Assembly: GCA_963930655.1 (NCBI GenBank)
Contig: OZ005610.1
Span: 10,793,001 to 10,857,000, forward strand
Direction of reading: 5' to 3'
DNA: 64,000 bases
Source: Myrica gale
Lineage: Eukaryota; Streptophyta; Magnoliopsida; Fagales; Myricaceae
The first letter of the stretch is position 1, and each line of letters starts with the position of its first letter. Below, piece by piece: positions 26,827 to 37,482 of the stretch. The notes below the pieces were generated by a model that did not search any database, was not told the origin of the DNA, and was given only the letters and a program-made list of their open reading frames with translations. A program made the translations under genes and the position numbers.

Positions 26827-27299
26827 TTAAGATGAGGATGAGGGTTTGGTTTTCTCTGCCAAACCAAAGACAGCTAATCCCAACACTAGTTCCTCCCTCA
26901 TCCTCTCCAACTCAAGATCCCTCTTGAGCATATGGTTCTCCGCTCTGAGCCTTTGTAGCTCATCATCCTTCATCTTTAAGTCGGACATCTGCCGCTGTAT
27001 CTTGCGGTTCAATAGGGGGACATATTCGGCCGGGTCCCGCTTCGACGTTTCAAGATCTATCCACTCAAAAAACCCACAAGACGTTATCCCCTACATAAGA
27101 CAAATGGACAGATTGTGACATCATCAATTGGCTTTTAAGCAAAACATACAAAATGTTGAATATAAGTGCAGATTTACCACATACTCACCAAATGTTGGGC
27201 GTCTGGCCTGCATGTAAAGTACCGTCGACCGGGATTTTGCGCTGTCCACGAAGTCCTTTCTTGGACTGGGAGCTTGCATCCACACCGTCGTGGTGCCAT
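26827..27299 (-). CDS. GRF-type zinc finger and coiled-coil protein, 124 aa
   Basis: Two exons on the minus strand: 27189-27299 (37 codons) and 26827-27090 (87 codons plus stop). The intron has a GTGAGT donor and TAG acceptor and splits between codons. Residues 6-47 form the GRF zinc finger: Cys6 and Cys8 (CGC), NPGRRYFTC with Cys30, and Cys42 in CGFFEW. Residues about 63-108 form a charged coiled coil (MKDDELQRLRAENHMLK), followed by a short hydrophobic stretch and a serine tail. Small plant proteins of this layout are numerous; their function is unknown, probably nucleic acid binding by analogy with GRF fingers in topoisomerase III and NEIL3. The start ATG is the first codon before the finger. 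No lesion is seen. It lies wholly inside the Mutator-like element, so it may be element-borne. Confidence 0.8.
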
Positions 27300-28422
27300 A
27301 GAGTGAAGTCCAGCTTGCAAAATATTTTATTTACCTGCAATGGCATCAAGGAAAACATCTCTGGGTGTAGGTGAAATGAACAAATAAAATTAATGACTAC
27401 TTAATTTTATTTCAGAGGCATCAGGGAATCTATTGCAATGAAAACATCATAGATGCCTCTGAAACTTAAAATACTTCAAAACTGAAACAACGGGAAAAAC
27501 TAAGACCACAAAATAGATATGAAACATAGGGCAGAATCACAACTTTTATCAAATAAATCCTATCTTGCAACGATAAGAAAAAAGGAACCAACAGACTGCA
27601 ATGAAAATGGAACTCACTCACTCACACACAACAGCTTCCACTTTGGTGCCTCCTCCAAGACTGACTCACTACTTGTATTTGACGATGAAATACCACTAAC
27701 TGCCAAATATGAAAACTTTAGAGTGTTTTTAAGGGAACATGAGTGTCTGACTGAATAGCACTGCAATGCAATTTAGAGAGATACAATATGTCAATTTAGT
27801 ACCTATATTGTCCGAAACTTGAGAGTTAACGTTCTAACGTAAAAGATGTTTTATCATGCTCGATGCCCAGTTATAAGCTACACTGCCAATCTCCCTTTCT
27901 TCTTTCCCTTTAATCATAAGTTCTTTGTGTTATCATCTATTCTACCAAAATGCCAGACTTGGCAGTCATGTAATTATACAGAAAGGACCCTTTTCAAAAG
28001 CTCAAAAAAGAGCCTTTTCAAAAGCTCACAACCAGCACTTATAAAAAAAAACCTCACAACCAGCACCAGAAACTTCAAAACTTAACTTAGTTAAAAGGAT
28101 ATTTCCAAAGAATAAAAAGGACTTTGGTTAAGAATCAACTTTCTATTTAAGAAACTAATTTTTCCGTTTCAGCTCACTTATCTACCTAACAAAGCTGCTA
28201 AACCAGATCTGGTAGTTTTCTTCACTTACATACCTAAGGAACCTAGACCTGAAACATTAATGTGTATGCATGCTCTCAACAGTTAACCACACAGACAGAA
28301 GCAAAAGCACAACTCTATCAAGATCTGCACCCCTGAAGTTTGCTGGAAGGCATTTATGGGAAACATTACTACTTCTCCACCACTAAAGTGAGCTGTTGTA
28401 CTAACTAGCTAATAGTCTTACA

Positions 28423-28635
28423 TTAAAATCTGAGGTTTCCATCATACTCTCTTCGAGAAACAACCTCAGGTGCAATATATGCTGGAGAGAGCTTCGGTCT
28501 TACCCAGAGCTTCGGTCTGACGACGGCGACTACGGTGAAATCGACGAACTGGTCTTTCGTGGGAGAGAGCTTTGGTCTGAAGACGGCGACAATGATGAAA
28601 TCGTCTAGGAGAGAGAGCCTAAATAGGGATTTCAA
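28423..28635 (-). pseudogene. Chimeric frame ending in a SnRK2 kinase fragment
   Basis: A 70-codon minus-strand frame in the right part of the Mutator-like element. Its first part is made of imperfect repeats of a 25-30 bp unit (VAVFRPKLSP, VAVVRPKLWV, RPKLSP). Its end reads SPAYIAPEVVSRREYDG, which matches the activation segment to P+1 loop of SnRK2 kinases (usual: TPAYIAPEVLSRREYDG). About 45 bp of kinase exon are present, at roughly 28437-28488. No other kinase motif was found nearby, so it is a captured fragment, not a gene. Confidence 0.62.
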
Positions 28636-28804
28636 ATGGAGATTTCAAATGGGGATTTCACACAGCCGGTTTGGATTTCGTAAACCCAGTAGGCTTGAGC
28701 GGTCTTTATTTGTCAAACACGGTCAGCCTCGTACATCTCTTAAAGCACTGGCCACGTCACTTTCGGGACAAAATTCGGGATGCATAGCATTTCCCATCTA
28801 GATA

Positions 28805-28989
28805 ACGTACAGGAGTGAACACGACGACGTGTTCACAGGAAAAACGAAAGACAAGTTCCATTTCTGCCTAGAACTTATATTAATCTTAAATATTTTGTCA
28901 TAAAATTTGGTATGTCATCAAATATACATGTTTTTTTTCTGAGCGGTGGTACGTTCGTCTTCAAATACCTTTTGAGCCATCAGCCAAGT
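28805..28989. other. Spacer between Mutator-like element and second Copia fossil
   Basis: 185 bp with no recognisable gene or LTR; contains the self-complementary word GAACACGACGACGTGTTC at 28817-28834. Confidence 0.5.
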
Positions 28990-31900
28990 GACATATAATT
29001 CACCTGAAGAAATTAGAGCTAATAGAGTTCATCTTGGCTACTGGAGCAAAAGTTTCTTCGTAGTCTATCCCATAGGTCTGGGTAAAACCTTTAGCAACCA
29101 ATCTTGCCTTATATCTCTCCACTGTCCCATCAGCTTTATGCTTCACTGTAAACACCCATTTACATCCTACCACATTTTTCCCATGGGGTAATTCAACAAG
29201 ATCCCATGTATTATTTTTGTAAAGAGCTTTCATCTCCTCCTGCATTGCTTCCCTCCACTTTGGATCCCTAAGAGCTTCCTGTAAACTTTGGGGGATGGAC
29301 ACGGAAGACAGATTGGAGATAAAAGTACGATATGGTGGTGAAAGTCTTTTGTAAGAAACAAAATGAGAAATAGGATGTTCAGTACAAGACCGAACTCCTT
29401 TGCGTTTTGCAATGGGAAGATCTATATCATTAACAACAGCCACAATTTCTATAGTGGGAATAGAGTTACCTGAGTCCGGGGTTGATGATTGATAGGGCAC
29501 AAAGGGAACAGTCTTAGTTGTATGACGTCTAGAGTAAACTCTTAACTCTTCCACCCGAGGCTCACACTGCTCATTATCCACCCTTTGTGGCTCAAGTTCC
29601 TCAATATCCATGGGCAGAGATTGTTGGTCATCGTGTTGTGATGTATCCTGTAAAGAAGCAAGAATAGGCAAAGGATCTATGGATGACTTCTCTTCACCAT
29701 TGCTCTCCCCCTGAAGAGAAGTTTGAGGACGAGCAAAGTAGGACTGAGATTCAAACAAGGTCACATCCATAGACACAAATCGTTTTCTTGAAGGAGGATG
29801 ATAACACTTGTATCCTTTTTGAGTAGCAGAATACCCTAGAAAAGTACATTTAAGAGCATGAGGATCCATCTTACCTCGCGCGAAATCATGAAGATGGATA
29901 AAACAAACACATCCAAACACTCGAGGAGGAACAACAAATAAGGAAGAAGACAATTAGGGTGACAAAACAGTAATAGGGGATTGAAAATTCAAGACACGAG
30001 AAGGCATCCTATTTATTAGATAGGCCGCAGTAAGTAAAGCATCACCCCAATAAGATTGAGGGACATGCATGGAAAGCATTAATGCTCGAGTTACCTCTAA
30101 GAGATGGCGATTCTTGCGTTCAGCCACCCCATGTTGTTGGGGAGTGGCGACACAAGTGGTCTAATGAACAATGCCATGATGACGAAAGTAAGATTGAAGA
30201 TCCCCGGAAAGGTATTCCCCACCATTGTCAGAACGAACAATTTGTATAGAGGTGTTGAATTGTGTATGGACCATCTTATGGAACAGCTGAAAACATGAGG
30301 AAACATCACTCTTATTGTTCAACAAGTACACCCAAGTGGTACGAGAATAATCATTTATAAAAGTAACAAACCAGCGATATCCGGATAGAGACACAGTATG
30401 AGAAGGACCCCAAACATCAGAATGAACAATAGCAAAAGGTTCAGTACTTTTATTGCAACTTGAAGGAAAAGAGACACGGTGATGTTTCGAAAATTCACAA
30501 GTGTCACATTGAAATTAAGAAACATTTATTCCCGAAAATAAAGCTGGAAAAATATTTTGTAACAATGAAAAAGATGGATGCCCTAGTCTATGATGTCGGA
30601 GCCATATCACTGTCATAGAATCATGAACACGGGTGGTGTCGTAAGCGTGTGTGAGCAAACGAGGTGTCTTGAGCTGAGAGTCCAAGTAGTAAAGACCATC
30701 CTGCAAGCTACCACTGCCAATTATCTTCCCTGTAACTAGGTCTTGGAAAAAACAATAGGAAGAATAAAAAATTGTGCGACAATTCAAATCGGTTGTAAGA
30801 CGAGCAATAGAGAGCAAGTTATTGGCAAAATTAGGAACATGTAAGACGGATGAGAGAGACATGTGGGAGGTGACAAGAATGGAACCTTTACCATACACAG
30901 ATGAAAGGGACCCATCAGCTATCCTAACTTTGTCCCTGCCGGAACAAATAGCATATGAAAAGAACAAAGAGGATAAACCAGTCATATGGTCAGATGCTCC
31001 TGAATCAATGATCCAGGACTCATCAGGATCACTAGTGGAGGCTGCATTCAGAGAAGAAGCAATATTACCTGAGTGTGCAAAGGAGGATGCTGAAGTAGGC
31101 GGCTTCAGTTGAGACATAAGTCGACGAAGTGTGTCTAACTATTCTTTGCTGAGTACCCCGGTGTCAGGAGCAGAAGGACTAGAAGTAGATGTCGAGTCTA
31201 CCTTCGAAGACTGGTTGGCCCGGGGTCTAGGGACTCCACCTGATCGACCCCCTCTACCTCGAATAGGACGACCATGAAGTCTCCAACAAGTGTCCCGAGT
31301 GTGCCGTGTCCGATTACAATGATCACAAAAGAGTTTATCCTTCTTATTGGGAGTGAACTCTGACGCCTTACTACTATCACGACTCTTGTAATCCCCTTTA
31401 CCAAGACGAGGAAAGGCAGTAGTGATTAGAGCTGATGAATCTGGCAGAGAAGGATGAAGCATGACCCCACGACGACTCTCTTCATTCTGAACATAAGCAA
31501 AAGCTTCACGAAGAGACGGAAAAGGCTCTCTCCCCAAAATCTGAATCTGTATCTGATCATACTCTGAGTTTAAGCCTACAAGAAACTCATAAACTCGGTC
31601 TTCATCTTGAAGTTGTTGGATTTTGACCGCATCAGCAGTACACTCAGTCTGAATAGCATGATAATGATCCAGTTCCTGCCATAAAGCATGAAGACGATGA
31701 AAATAAGTAGCGACAGACCATTCACCCTGTGTTATCCCATGAATTCTCCTTTTCAACTCATAAACATGTGCCTTATTCCCCCTTTTTGAGTAAGTTTGTG
31801 CTGCTGCATCCCAAACTTCCTTCGCAGTGCTAAGAAACAAGTACCCCTGACTAATATCTGGGTGCATCGAATGCAAGAGCCACGACATAACAGTAGAATT

Positions 31901-32354
31901 GTCAGTCTCCCATTTTTCATAAGTGGGATCATCTAATTTCGGTTCTTTACTCTACTAGTGAGATATCCCATTTTGCCCTTACTTTTGAGAAACAACGTGG
32001 CTGATTGTGCCCAAGCAAGATAATTCTGGCCATCCAATTTGACGGTCGTGATCTGAAGAGTTGGATTCTCATTATGGGAGGTCACCTGACACTCTACCCC
32101 CTTTTGTGATCCTCTGTAGTCACACTCATATCTGACTTTTGTGAATCACTCATCCAACCAAATAGCTCCAAAAATCACAACCAAGTGCAACAACTGAAGC
32201 AATAGTTACCACATCCGGATAAACAAAATCACCACAAAAAATCAACCACCAATTCAATAACTACCACATCCATAAAAAATCACGGAAGGAAGGAATTCTA
32301 CTACACCAACAAAAAGATAGAGAAAACTGTTCTGGAACTTTTTTTTACCTTGCT

Positions 32355-32478
32355 AAACGGCAGGTCGTTTTAGGGAGGCTGCTAAACGACACGACGTTTT
32401 CTTCAGTGCAAGACGACACCTCTGTCCAACACAAACGACCAGTCGTTGATCCCATGTTAACGAAACGACTGGTCGTTT
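32355..32478. repeat. Four AACGAC/GTCGTT palindromes in the leader of the second Copia fossil
   Basis: Imperfect 15-16 bp palindromes at 32355-32370, 32384-32399, 32433-32447 and 32463-32478, all of the form AAACGNCNNGNCGTTT. Such clustered copies look like a protein-binding array; the role is unknown. Confidence 0.6.
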
Positions 32479-32886
32479 TGTTTCTCCAAAGTCCAGCCCG
32501 ATCTCAGCCGCCGGGAACAACCCATCGTCGTGCCGGAAAAACCAGAAACTGCCGACCTTACATACACCCACACCCACGAACGTCCATTGATTAATCCCGA
32601 TCGAAAAAAACCAAAAAACACCGATCGAAGTACAATGCCTCCGTAGAAATATCCACCGTTGTAGTGCTCTGTCAACACCACCCGTTAGACGATCCGACTA
32701 GACATACCCAACCACACAGACTGTCGTTCGTCACACGATGGTCGGAATCCATACAACGGTTGTCGGAATCCGTACAGTCTACAGTAACCTCCTTGTTTTC
32801 GACTTTTGTTTTGTTCTCGGGTATTTCTATCGCATTGTATTGCACCGTGGGTTATTAGGTTCCAAGAAAGTACCGCTCTGATACCA

Positions 32887-33046
32887 TGTTGAATAGTAAA
32901 ATACGAGGAAAGAATAGAGAGAAACACCGTTGTGGGGAGAAAGAGACAAGAGAAGAGATTAGGGTTCTCCTGTTACAATATTATTTATACTAGTATTAGG
33001 AAATTACAAAAAAACCCTTAATACAAACAAACATCACATCTCAACA
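32887..33046 (-). repeat. 5' LTR of the second Copia fossil
   Basis: 160 bp with terminal inverted words TGTTGA/TCAACA; the primer-binding site lies next to its inner edge. It ends about 100 bp before the first visible HMT exon. Confidence 0.75.
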
Positions 33047-34256
33047 ATTACAGCGTCTTATCAAGTAGGTCCCCTTAACACCTGATGATTTCTTAGTTAT
33101 TTTCTCTATTCCCAGAATGAAAATCAAATTGACTTGTCTGTTTACAGGCCACAATTCAGGGCTTCCTTTCTAAAGGCTTTTCCAGGGAAGAAGGTGAAAC
33201 CTTGCTTAGAAGAAGTGTCGAAATTGCCTGTGTGGCACGGGATGTGCTGAATGTTCATCTCGTGAAACCGGAGATGGTAGAATTCTCAAACAACGACCCA
33301 TCTTAGTTGCGGCATCTGTGGGAAGCTATGGGGCTTATTTGGCTGATGGGTCTGAGTATAGGTGACTCAACTAGGTGCTCCTTAAGTGGCACTTATGTTA
33401 GGCTTTTATATGACCTAGATCAAGTGCTTGATGTCTTTGTTATGCCTATTACCAGCAGATACTCTGATGATTCAAACTGCTCTTCTTTCTGTGCACTAAC
33501 AATTGATGTCCAAATTGATAAGCTACTAATCTTGTGTACCTTTGCAGTGGGGATTATGGGGATACGATTACGCTGGAAACTTTGAAAGATTTTCATCAAA
33601 GAAGGGTTCAAGTCCTAGCAGAGTCAGGTGCTGACCTAATTGCATTTGAAACAATTCCTAATAAACTAGAGGCTCAGGTATTGACAAATGCTTGTTTTTA
33701 ATAACTTTATAATCTCTTCGTAGCAGATATTTTGAATAGAGGCTTGGTATTCATGCAGGCTTATGCGGAGATTTTGGAGGAAGAAGACATAAAAATTCCT
33801 GCATGGTTTTCTTTCAATTCTAAAGATGGTGTTAATGTGGTTAGTGGTGATTCCATTCTCAACTGTGCATCCATTGCTGAATCCTGCAAGAAAGTAGTTG
33901 CAGTGGGAATCAACTGTACCCCACCTAGATTTATTCGTGGGTTGATATTGTCTATTAAGAAGGTATCATTCTGATCTTTTCCTTATTTTTTGAGTGGAGC
34001 GTGAGTCTTAAGGATTGTGTCTTAAGAGCCATTTCGCGCTCTCAATTCTCTTTGCTCTTCTTTTCTTGCAAAATCTTGTGTTAAATAATGTAGACTGAGC
34101 CAATCATTGCACACCATACTTGTTTGTCTTGTCCTATTAGAGGACGTGACAGGTCCTTGCTGGTGTTGTAGATAGCTCTGCTATTTTTTGAGTTGCAATT
34201 GTTTGTAATTTTTCTAGATGATGCCTTTGTTTCTAGGTTCGTTGACTATAAGTAGA

Positions 34257-34396
34257 GATGGAGGTTAATGTAAGCATTTATTGTTACTCTCTTGACTTTA
34301 AGAAATCTTTTTAGAATTGAGATAAAGATGGAGGTTAATGTAAGCATTTATTGTTACTCTCTTGACTTTAAGAAATCTTTTTAGAATTGAGATAAA
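34257..34396. repeat. Exact 70-bp tandem duplication
   Basis: 34257-34326 is repeated without change at 34327-34396, in the large HMT intron. Such exactness means a very recent event or an assembly artefact. Confidence 0.9.
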
Positions 34397-34612
34397 AGCA
34401 AAATCAGTCTATGTAGTGTATGCGAAAATTGAATTAGTCCTTTTGATAATAAAAGTATAAAATTAGTCCCTCTGGTTCCACTTTCGTTTGCCGTTGGTCT
34501 TCCATCAGGGACTGATTTTATGCTTTTGTGAAATCAGAGGGACTAATTATATGTTTTTCTTATCATGAGGACTAACTCGATTTTCGCGACTGATTTTATC
34601 TTTATCCTTTTA
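34391..34612. mobile_element. Foldback MITE in HMT intron
   Basis: The left arm (AAAATCAGTC... AATTAGTCC) and the right arm (GGACTAA...GACTGATTTTATC) are inverted copies. About 220 bp, non-coding. Its left end coincides with the tail of the second 70-bp repeat, so the limits are approximate. Confidence 0.6.
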
Positions 34613-35549
34613 GAATTTGATTTTTAAGTTAGGAGCTTCATTTTTTTTCCTTCTTTGGAGAGGAAAATAGAATAGTTGGGTGAATCAAAAATTCAAAGAA
34701 GGTTCATCGCCAAGGGTAAAGATTAGTCGGCAAAATACATGAATAAAATTGTAGATGATTTAAGTTGGACCTGTTGTATTTGAATTCACTAATTTGTGCT
34801 ATCCAAAAGTTCTCTTGTTATGGAGTTTGTGGAAGAAATAAAAGTAGGCCAACTTTTACAAGATCTAACATGATCACAACATTATCTCATCCTAATTTCT
34901 CACTAAAGAATACCTAAGAAACCGAAAAATGTATCAGAGTTTGCTCCCATCCTTCCGCCTTCCTGGAAGATGTCATACTTTAATTATTAGCAGTCTCGGT
35001 AACATTTGTAGCAAACTACCTTTCTGGTCCATTTTCTTCGTTTCAGTGGAGTAATTTGTTGCATTGCAACAAATCATAAGACCTATGCGCTTACTTTATT
35101 TATCTTTGAATATATGAAGATTGTCTCTCTTAATTTTTGCACTCCTGCACTCTGCCTACAGCAATTTTTATCGAAATTATTGCAAACATTCCTGCAGGTG
35201 TCAACAAAACCGATACTTATATATCCAAACAGTGGTGAAAGTTATGATCCCGAGCAAAAGGAGTGGGTGGTAAGTTCTTCTCTCCTTCCTTCTCATTTAG
35301 CCATATCAAAAATACATGCTGGATCTTTTTATTGTATGGTCCTGTACCAACACTGCCTCTGCCGTGTTTTTATTGCAGCAAAATACTGGGGTTTCAGATG
35401 AAGATTTTGTCTCATATGTGGACAGATGGTGTGAACTAGGGGCTTCCCTTGTGGGAGGTTGTTGCAGAACTACTCCAAATACCATTAAAGCCATATACAG
35501 GACTATTTCCAACAGATCTGCTGCTGCTGCTGCTGCTCCACTTCCATAG

Positions 35550-37482
35550 TAACTGCTCTGACCACAGGGGGAAAAACTTACCTCCTGTTGTGATGGAGAG
35601 GATGTTTCCGCATGAAGTTGCATATCTGAATCTTGGAACCAAAATATGTGGCGTGCTTTGCCCATTTTGGGTGACTGAATTAGTTTGTTTTATACCGCAC
35701 ATCTGCACTAAGGTTGGTTGCAAATTGCTGACAGGGGTGAGATTTAGGATCCGGCCAACGTTTAATCCTGTAACAAAAGTTGGTATAGAGATTTATAACA
35801 CTATTTATGCAGCTAGAATTAGTCGTTTCAGCCTTCCAACTTGGGCTCCTTGCTCTGTATGGGTTTAGTTTGCTTTTGTTCTACAACTGGTAACAAAGGG
35901 AATGAAGTAATTACCGAAGAAATACTTATGAGAGGACTCCATAGAAAATTAGGAAATAGTAAAACCTGTTATTATCATGGCAAGTTCCCGGGGACGGCCG
36001 GCGTCACTCTCGCGCCATGTTTGGTAAAGGGTCTAAAATTCAGTCTCAAAACTGGTTCTTTAGGTGTTTGGTTTGCGAGGGATTCCAACTAGTTTTAAAA
36101 CCCACTTCAAGACTCGTTAAGTAAAATTAAGAAAATTAAAGATATTATTATTAATTCATTAAATTTTTGAAGTATTATTATACGAAGAAAGATGTAAAGT
36201 ATATAACATTAGTAATTATATGGTGTAATGTGTCAATGTGAATAATTTATGATAAAAAATGTTTAACATGCTAGTTTATGGTGTAATGTGTCACGTACCC
36301 GATAATTTAGAAATTAAAGTTATATTTTTTTCTTACCATTTATCTGGCACTATTTTCTCTGTTTTTATTTTTGTACTCAGCGTGTCGTGAGTCGTGACAA
36401 ATTGACAATTGCTGGACTCTCGGCCCTCTTATTTTGCTTTGCCTTGATAATAAAAAGATATAGAAAAAAAAACCCCCTAACCAGATACAAAGGGTAAGAT
36501 GGGTAAAATCTTCATTTGAGATTGTTTTTTGAACTTTTCCACATAAATACAGTGACTAGGGCTTATTCATTGTCTTCGTTCAACAAGTCCAGACTCCAGA
36601 AGAAAGAGTAGCTGTGGTGCGAATTCTCTCGTCCTCTCGTCATCTCCTCGTTTAGGTGCAACTAAGGTTTTAATTTCCTTTCTTACTGGATTTTTAGCTT
36701 AACAAATGATGAGTTAAGGATTACTACTTTGTGTTTATTGTGTCTGATATATCGAGTCTTAGGCAAACAGAATACGGACATATAGTATGAAGGGATAGCA
36801 GAGGTCACCGCGTGAATCAATACCACCCTTCCAGCTTGCGGGAGGTTCGAGCCTTCCACCCTGCCAACCTATTATCCTTGGAAGTCAAAATGCATGAAAT
36901 GTTTAAGATTCTTATCTAAAAAATTGCTTGGGATGTTCTCCCTGTACGATTCCCGCTTTTATCCAGTTAATTCCGCTGAGCCTCTCACCTCCTTATATGT
37001 CAATCTATGCAGCTCTTTTGGCAATGTGGGCGCAAAAATAGTGAATCTCCTTCAAAATGAGATGAGAAGCACGAATTCTGATAGCGCCAACATTGCCAGA
37101 ATAGCTGCATAAAATAGAAGGTTCAATGTCTCTAGTTCAACTAGCTTATTTTTATTGCTCATAATGTTTCTTGTTGGGATTCGTCACAAGGATTGTTTGG
37201 ATATTTTCAGCGAGACATTCCCTCTGGAGAAAACTCTTTGTAATGTAGTCTTATCGTTTGCTAATAAAAACGAAATAGTAATATTATAAGAAAAAAAATC
37301 ACAAACAAAATAGTAATAGTCACTAAGGCTAATTACTGCATGTCTATATGTAATCTGGTCACAAATAAAAGCAGCATACATTTCAAGACCAGCTACTTCA
37401 AAAATCATATATTTTGAGAATTTCTAACTACAGGACAACCCGTTCTTTCCAATTCAATGAGGACCCTACAAAAATTAGTATT
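35550..37482. other. Intergenic stretch with possible unrecognised gene start and a tRNA-like word
   Basis: 36540-36680 resembles a plant 5' leader (AGGGCTTATTC, then CT-rich), but no coding exon follows that I can read. 36790-36870 contains GGTTCGAGCCT, a good pol III B-box, preceded by an A-box-like TAGCAGAGGT; it may be the head of a SINE on the plus strand, but no poly-A or target duplication was found. Confidence 0.4.

Larger units (their letters stand above)
25489..28795. mobile_element. Mutator-like transposon carrying host-type genes (Pack-MULE-like)
   Basis: The ends start GGGAAATGCTATGCATCCC. The left inverted repeat covers 25489-25620 and the right one 28665-28795, about 130 bp each and well over 80% alike by eye. 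A perfect 9-bp target duplication, ATCTAGATA, flanks the element (25480-25488 and 28796-28804). This is the hallmark of the Mutator superfamily. Inside I find an intact GRF zinc-finger gene (minus strand) and a short SnRK2 kinase fragment near the right end, but no transposase. Elements of this kind that carry pieces of ordinary genes are called Pack-MULEs. The perfect duplication argues for a fairly young insertion. Confidence 0.88.
28990..33046 (-). mobile_element. Ty1/Copia retrotransposon fossil, one LTR recognised
   Basis: Fossil on the minus strand. The 5' LTR is at 32887-33046 (TGTTGA...TCAACA). Directly inside it, 32870-32886, is an initiator-Met type primer-binding site (TGGTATCAGAGC on the minus strand). 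Then follow a long leader, gag (31139-31888; KRRIHGITQGEW, CCHC-like knuckle), the protease region with WIIDSGASDHMT (30.9-31.0 kb), integrase (about 29.9-30.4 kb) and the beginning of reverse transcriptase ([11 protein letters not shown], about 29.1 kb). No 3' LTR was recognised. It is broken in about four places or more. Confidence 0.88.
33148..35549 (+). pseudogene. HMT: Homocysteine S-methyltransferase, 3' exons only, one frame slip
   Basis: Cytosolic zinc enzyme that makes methionine from homocysteine using S-methylmethionine. Exons: 33148-33361, 33548-33677, 33759-33962, 35198-35269, 35379-35549. Clear motifs: [62 protein letters not shown] (first zinc cysteine) and GGCCRTTP (zinc cysteine pair), then SNRS, six alanines from a GCT run, and the end. 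The N-terminal part (GGFATELE block) was not found: upstream lie a Copia fossil and a Mutator-like element. In the first visible exon the frame changes near 33238-33250, as if one base were lost (AR before it, [12 protein letters not shown] after it). With no start and a slipped frame it is probably a pseudogene, or its 5' exons lie beyond the transposons and the slip is a sequence error. Confidence 0.82.

Noticed and set aside
36790-36870. tRNA gene
   Set aside because: A B-box word is present, but no cloverleaf can be folded by eye and there is no acceptor stem; at most a SINE head.
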